This document shows positions 8,411 to 13,083 of a stretch of DNA of 13,083 nt, in pieces (position 1 is the first letter of the stretch; each line of letters starts with the position of its first letter). This stretch comes from Hymenochaete sp. R1 (taxonomy: Eukaryota; Basidiomycota; Agaricomycetes; Hymenochaetales; Hymenochaetaceae): the NCBI GenBank assembly GCA_019400425.1, contig JAFREE010000316.1:1-13083 (forward strand). The letters run 5' to 3'. Under the pieces are notes generated by a model that searched no databases, had not been told where the DNA came from, and saw nothing but the letters and a program-made list of their open reading frames with translations. The position numbers and the translations under genes were made by a program.

Positions 8411-11400
8411 CCACCCATTAATGTTTTGTCTGTAATAACTACATGCTCATTGAATAAAATGCATATACCAGTCACAGTTTGCATTCGAAACAGAAATGTT
8501 GGCACCCACGCGCTTGTAGACTCAGGAGCGGAAGGATCATTTATCAGTAGAGACTTTATCAGAAACAACTGGATTCACACTTTTCCCCTAAAAAGGAGAA
8601 TTGTGGCCAGAAATGTGGATGATACATACAATAAACACAGCATCATCGATCAAGGCGTCACACTAGACTTGACCATTGGAGATCAGCGGTATCAGGGACA
8701 GTTCATGGTTAGCAACACTGGTGATACCCCACTAATCCTGGGGTTACCATGGCTTGCTAAACATAACCCTTCGATCGATTGGAAAACACGCGACATTATG
8801 TTACCAGATGTGGAGCTTAGCAATGAGGAACAAGGCGTACATCATTACCTGAAGGAGGTTCACATTGCGAAATCTACTACCAATTTAGCAATGGAATTTG
8901 CACGGCAACATGCGGCACATCAGACGGACAACAGGGATCTGAAGGAAAGGATCCCTGCAGAATTCCACAAATTTCTAGATGTCTTTGACAAGAAAGCGGA
9001 ACGATTCCCACTGGCATGGCCATACGATCACGTGATTAACTTCAAACCAGGGTTTGTTCCCAGACGTGGAAAGGTTTATCTAATCCCACTTACTCAGCGG
9101 AACTCCCTGGACAAATTCATTGAAGAGAATCTGAAGAAGGGCTATATCCGACCATCGCAATCTCCACAGGCATCCCCTTTCTTCTTTGTCAAGAAAAAGG
9201 ATGGCTTGCTACGACCCTGTCAGGACTATCAAAACCTTAACACTGGAACTGTCAAAAATGTGTACCCTCTACCTCTTATCTCCGATATCCTGAACAAGTT
9301 GTAAGGAATGCAGTATTTCACTAAGCTGGATCTGCGTTCTGGATACAACAACATCCGGATTAAGGACGGTGATCAATGGAAGGGGGCATTCATTACTCCA
9401 AAAGGGTTATATGAACCAACAGTGATGTTCTTTGATCTTTGCAATTCTCCGGCCACCTTCCAGGTGTTCATAGATGATATCTTCCACATTGAAATCATTG
9501 GTGACATCATCATTGTCTACATGGACGATATCCTGATCTTTGGCAAAACTTGTGAAGAACTCAAACAATGAACACAACAGGTCCTACACGTCTTACAGAA
9601 GCATGATCTGTACTGCAAACCAGAGAAATGCGTCTTTGGGGTCCAAGAACTTGAATACCTCAGACTCATTATCAAACCAGATCAGCTTCTTATGGACCCT
9701 GTCAAGCTTGAAGGCATAGAACAATGGCCGACTCCAACGAAAACCAAGGAGGTGGAACAATTCCTTGGATTTGCAAACTTCTATTGGAAATTCATCGATC
9801 ATTACGTGGATATAGCACATCCTCTGGATAAACTAAAGGGAAAGGCTCCATGGAACTGGACAGATGAGCATCAGACGGCCTTTGACACGTTAAAGTGGAA
9901 GTTCCTACAACAACCTGTTCTTCTCATGCCAGATAAGCATGCCAAATTCTATCTTGAAACAGATGCTTTTAGTCAGGCAACAGGAGCTGTTCTTAGGCAA
10001 CACAACACCAACGGAGATCTGAAGCCTTGTGGATTTATTTCCAAGGCATTAGGACCCGATGAATGGAACTACAATATCTACAATAAAGAACTTCTTGTGA
10101 TCATTAGGGCATTGGAAGAATGGCGTCATTATCTGCTGGGATCACCTCATGTTGTCCAGGTTTGGTGTGATCACAAGAATCTTACATACTTCAAGGCACC
10201 ACAGAAGCTTTTGCCCTAGCAAGCACGTTGGCAGCTTACGTTATCTCAATACGAGTTGGAGATCACACACAAACCTAGCAAGACACTCATTCAGGCTGAT
10301 GCTCTGTCACAACATCCAGACTACATGGAAGGGCTTGAAGAAGAAGAACCAACTATGCTATTGCCAGGTGAGTTGTTTATTGGTATGACAGAGGTGGAGG
10401 TTGAGGATGCGGATTTGGTGACGAAGGTTAGGGAAGCAGGGAAGGACGATCCTTTGGTCCAACAAGCCATCGAAGCCATTACTCAGTCAGGTGTTCTACC
10501 TCTCAAATCAGCAATCTCAGACTGGCATGCACTAGATGGTCTTGTTTGGTACAAGGATAGGCTCTACGTTCTGGATGACCAAGACCTGCAGAGGGAAATT
10601 GTCACATGATACCACAAATTACCGGTCATGGGACATTCAGGGATATACAAAACCCAGGAAATGGTGCGATGTGGCTATTGGTGGCCACGTTTGGGTCAAT
10701 TTGTGAAGCAATATGTCATGGGATGTGCCCTTTGTCAGCAGATGAAGGTCAACACACACCCAACTGTTCCACCATTGATGCCTATCCCCGCCGATAAGGA
10801 TGCACTTCCATTCTCCACTATCACCATGGACTTTATCACGGATCTCCCTGAATCAAACGGATATACGGCATTGTTTGTTGTGGTTGACCATGATCTCTCG
10901 AAAGGAATCATTCTCATGCCCTGCAACAAAGAAATCGACACATTTGGAACTGCCAAACTCTATCATGACAACGTTTATCGGCGATTTGGACTTCCAAAGC
11001 GAATGATTTCTGATTGAGGACCTCAGTTTGCGGCCAAGGTATTCCAGGAACTGTGCACTAAAATGGGTATCAAGTCGTCACTGTCAACTGCATATTACCC
11101 ACAGACGGATGGACAGACTGAACGAGTCAACCAGGAAATCGAAGCGTACTTGCGTATCTACTGCGGAAACCACCCAGAGCAATGGACAGATCACCTACCA
11201 GACTTAGAGTTTGCGCACAATCTTAGAACTCACTTGGCAACAAATCAACCACCCTTTGCTCTGATCATGGGATATAATCCTATTGCAGTACCTACGCTAA
11301 CGACAGGCACACAATTACCCGCAGTCAAGGAACGTCTGGAGCAGTTGAATAGGATCAGAGATGAGGCGTTGGCATCACACGAGTTGGCACGACAGTGGAT

Positions 11401-11689
11401 GGCAGATTGGATCACACGGAACTTCTCACCATTCAAAGAAGGTCAGAAGGTTTGGCTGGAAGCAAAGAATCTCCGAGTTGGAGGGCCTTATCAGAAGCTG
11501 CGATCAAAACGGGAAGGACCTTTTGTCATCAAGAAGGTCTTAGGACCACTTACATACGAACTGAAACTCCCACAGCGGTGGCAAATTCACCCAGTATTCC
11601 ATGCTTCTCTCTTATCACTCTATCGGACAACAGATGTGCATGGACCAGCTTTCTCAGAACCACCTCCTGACATCATTGATGGTGAAGAA

Positions 11690-11860
11690 GAAGGGGAATT
11701 GGAAGCTATTGTCAAACATTCGAAAGACAATCATGGGAGACTGCGATACAAGGTCAAGTTTGTTGGGTACCCATCTACTCATAATGCAATTTACACCGAA
11801 TCAGAACTCAGCAATGCGAAGAACATGCTCCAAACATATAAAAGGAGACACAGGATTCCT
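11690..11860 (+). other. Chromodomain at the Pol C-terminus
   Basis: The segment GELEAIVKHSKD, RYKVKFVGYP, TESELSNAKNMLQTY follows the chromodomain pattern (acidic lead, EAI strand, VKW-GYP, W-P-E-L, helix). Two usual aromatic positions differ: the VKW tryptophan is Phe, and the TWEP tryptophan is replaced in AIYTES. Chromodomains on chromovirus integrases are known to guide insertion to marked chromatin; many such domains have an incomplete aromatic cage. Confidence 0.8.
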
Positions 11861-11863
11861 TGA

Positions 11864-12835
11864 ATGTCTCAGCAATGCTTATCTTCTGTATCGGCTTTGT
11901 TACCTTCTCTCTTGGCCTCATATATCTTTATGAAGACGACCAATCCATCTTCAAATTCCACCTCTGCCATCACAATACTACTTTCGCCACACTCAAGTTT
12001 GCCACCAGAATCACTCTTGCTCAGCTCTACGACCTCTACCTCGGCATCATCAAATCCATCGCTAAGCACATCATCCTCTTGCATCTCATCTATCACAACT
12101 TCCAAAGCCACATCCAGGCCCAGTCATTTGCTACCCGACGTCTCCAGGATGCCCAGAGCCAACAGCAGGATTGATCGCGACTACAACACACATGCACTTT
12201 GAGTCAGAACCGAGGCCAGCCCATACCGCCTCCCGGACACCAGCGACAGCACCAGGGAGCTTGTCGAAATCATGATACAAGACAGCTGCACTCATCCTGA
12301 GCACCCAGAAGCGCCCCTCCAGCACTGGGAACCGACAAACACTGATGTCATTGCGGGTGCGGAACGACTCTCTAACATCCTCACCACCTAGCCCCGTCTT
12401 GACATCATCAACCACTTCCACGAACAAAAGCAGAATGCGGCCGATCTGGAGGACAACGAACCCACTGACATCATCCACAGTCAGATCCAGATGTTCTGGA
12501 GCGCATATGACACGTCGGTACGACTGACACAGAAGATTGTTTGCCTCAAAAAGATCAAGCAATGTCTCTCGTCCCAGGCTTACTCTATGGCTTGTCTCAG
12601 TCAACAAGCGCTCCTGAACGTGTACATGGAAGGGGGTCTCACAGTGCTACGTCCTTTTGCTCACAATCCGTATGAGCCACAGCCAGCTGACTTGGCCAGT
12701 TGTTTGTCTGATCCGTGGGCAGTCCAACCTGATCGCACGTCTAAGCCGAATGGTCCACGCAAATGCCCCACCAATCTAGGTGAAGGCAATGTGTTTGTTG
12801 AGGAACAACTGTCAGAGGATGGGTTTGAGGTTTGA
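11864..12835 (+). pseudogene. Additional reading frame after pol, two internal stops, function unknown
   Basis: The frame is the same as pol and begins with ATG directly after the pol stop (TGA ATG). It runs to TGA at 12833 with only TGA at 12200 and TAG at 12389 inside, about 323 codons. The N-terminal third is Ser/Thr-rich. The rest has a helical, globular character, with phrases DNEPTDIIHSQIQMFWSAYD, SVRLTQKIVCLKKIKQCLSS and CLSQQALLNVYMEGG, then a Pro-rich tail. No family was recognised, and there is no envelope-type signal peptide or membrane anchor. It could be an independent ORF3, or a former C-terminal extension of Pol if the TGA at 11861 was once a sense codon. Open antisense stretches also exist here, so strand is inferred from continuity with pol and the matching decay pattern. 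Confidence 0.5.
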
Positions 12836-12915
12836 TGGGTGGTGCTGTTGGTGGTGGTGACGTTTTTCTGTTCTTTTCTTCATGCCCATATGCCTGCTCC
12901 TCGTTTATTTTGCTC

Positions 12916-12939
12916 CTTTTCTTTTCTTTTCTTTTCTTT
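12916..12939. repeat. (CTTTT) microsatellite
   Basis: Four perfect CTTTT units plus a partial fifth, in the non-coding stretch between the post-pol reading frame and the polypurine tract. Pyrimidine-rich simple sequence. Confidence 0.9.
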
Positions 12940-12973
12940 ACTTGTATTTCTGGATCCATTGGACCAGAACCTT

Positions 12974-12984
12974 GAGAGGGGGGG
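12974..12984 (+). promoter_or_regulatory. Polypurine tract
   Basis: GAGAGGGGGGG lies three bases upstream of the LTR-like TGTTATGG. In LTR elements this RNase H-resistant purine run primes plus-strand DNA synthesis, so its position fixes the start of the 3' LTR at about 12988. Confidence 0.85.
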
Positions 12985-12987
12985 TAA

Positions 12988-13080
12988 TGTTATGGTTCAA
13001 CACCATTCATGTGCTTAGTCAAGTACCCCACTTACTTCATTTCCTTTCTTTGTCATCTTCTTCTTTGTATTTCCATAACA
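12988..13080 (+). repeat. 3' LTR or its visible part, with 8-bp terminal inverted repeats
   Basis: The stretch starts TGTTATGG and ends CCATAACA, a perfect 8-bp inverted repeat with the canonical TG...CA ends, and follows directly after the polypurine tract. At 93 bp it is very short for a Ty3/Gypsy LTR. It may be a minimal or internally deleted LTR, or the true LTR may continue past the window and the CCATAACA be coincidental. No upstream match to it was seen. Confidence 0.6.
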
Positions 13081-13083
13081 TTC

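Larger units (their letters stand above)
8360..11863 (+). pseudogene. pol: pol of the Ty3/Gypsy element: protease, RT, RNase H, integrase, chromodomain; five internal stops
   Basis: The polyprotein copies the element RNA into DNA and inserts it. Domains in order: an aspartic protease with [11 protein letters not shown] (catalytic Asp at 8519) and LILGLPWL; reverse transcriptase with [23 protein letters not shown] and the active site YMDD (9518-9529); RNase H with YLETDA, NKELL and CDHKNL; integrase with a zinc-binding region ([11 protein letters not shown] and CALC), catalytic Asp in [10 protein letters not shown] (10829), ISD-GPQF (11009-11026) and DGQTERVNQEIE; the GPY/F motif GPFVIKKVLGPLTYEL; and a C-terminal chromodomain (about 11690-11850). 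Internal stops are TAA 9302, TGA 9569, TAG 10217, TGA 10607 and TGA 11015, but no frameshift was found across 3.5 kb. The stop at 11015 replaces the Arg of the conserved SDRGPQF. Catalytic residues survive, so inactivation is by nonsense changes. Translation would need the upstream -1 slip. Confidence 0.93.
6860..13080 (+). mobile_element. Ty3/Gypsy chromovirus-type LTR retrotransposon, degraded
   Basis: The order is leader, gag, pol (protease, reverse transcriptase, RNase H, integrase, chromodomain), an additional reading frame, a polypurine tract and an LTR-like 3' end. Integrase after RNase H places it in Ty3/Gypsy, and the C-terminal GPY/F motif and chromodomain place it with the chromoviruses common in fungi. 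The right end is placed at CCATAACA (13073-13080). The left boundary is approximate: no copy of the 3' LTR was found upstream, so the 5' LTR is missing, replaced or too diverged to see. Eleven internal stop codons show this copy cannot make full-length Gag or Pol. The neighbouring minisatellite is adjacent and need not belong to the element. Confidence 0.9.

Noticed and set aside
7104..11863. Programmed stop readthrough or a reassigned genetic code to explain the internal stops
   Set aside because: All three stop codons occur internally, while 5162-5961 and the ends of the frames use normal stops; decay is simpler.
11869..12607. Antisense open frames at 11869-12111 and 12131-12607
   Set aside because: They mirror the Ser/Thr-rich and helical plus-strand frame. 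The plus frame continues in phase from pol and shares its stop pattern, so it is the better candidate, though not proven.
1..13083. tRNA or rRNA genes
   Set aside because: No cloverleaf with a proper T-loop box or conserved rRNA segment was seen by eye; the GGTTCAACACC near 12994 lies in the LTR and has no matching arms.

Overview
The window looks like nuclear DNA of a filamentous fungus, most likely a mushroom-type basidiomycete (Agaricomycetes). The evidence is the short 53-67 bp GT-AG introns, the family make-up of the genes, and a Ty3/Gypsy element whose Pol ends in a chromodomain. No tRNA, rRNA, bacterial operon or CRISPR array was seen. The placement is inferred from gene content; no marker gene settles the species.

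Layout. (1) Positions 1-1190 hold no gene I can recognise. (2) Positions 1256-3131, minus strand, are a decayed copy of the polyadenylation-factor WD40 protein Pfs2/WDR33, read by homology across several frames and interrupted by stops, frameshifts and a 7-bp duplication. (3) Head-to-head with it, 3351-4537 on the plus strand is a decayed and 3'-truncated copy of a secreted FG-GAP (integrin-alpha-like, ITFG1/TIP family) protein that still has clean introns. (4) Positions 4540-5161 are unrecognised. (5) Positions 5162-5961, minus strand, hold the only gene that reads cleanly from start to stop: three exons, two good introns, 224 residues, no family recognised. (6) Positions 6367-6790 are a repeat field built on a 42-bp minisatellite in which each full unit contains a 9-bp-stem hairpin. 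(7) Positions about 6860-13080 hold a Ty3/Gypsy chromovirus-type LTR retrotransposon on the plus strand: leader, Gag with a zinc knuckle, a -1 frameshift overlap, Pol (protease, reverse transcriptase, RNase H, integrase, GPY/F motif, chromodomain), an extra reading frame after Pol, a polypurine tract and a short 3' LTR-like end.

Decay differs between parts. Over more than 5 kb the retroelement keeps its reading frames with no frameshift seen downstream of the N-terminal part of Gag, but carries 11 internal stop codons. Several sit where the family has arginine, as expected from CGA to TGA change at CpG. The two host-gene copies carry indels as well. Their retained introns point to DNA-level duplication rather than retrocopying.

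The most useful leads are the gag-pol frameshift signal (slippery heptamer GGGTTTT plus hairpin just before the gag stop), the nonsense-only decay pattern, the additional reading frame after Pol, the hairpin minisatellite field, and the intact orphan gene between pseudogenes.
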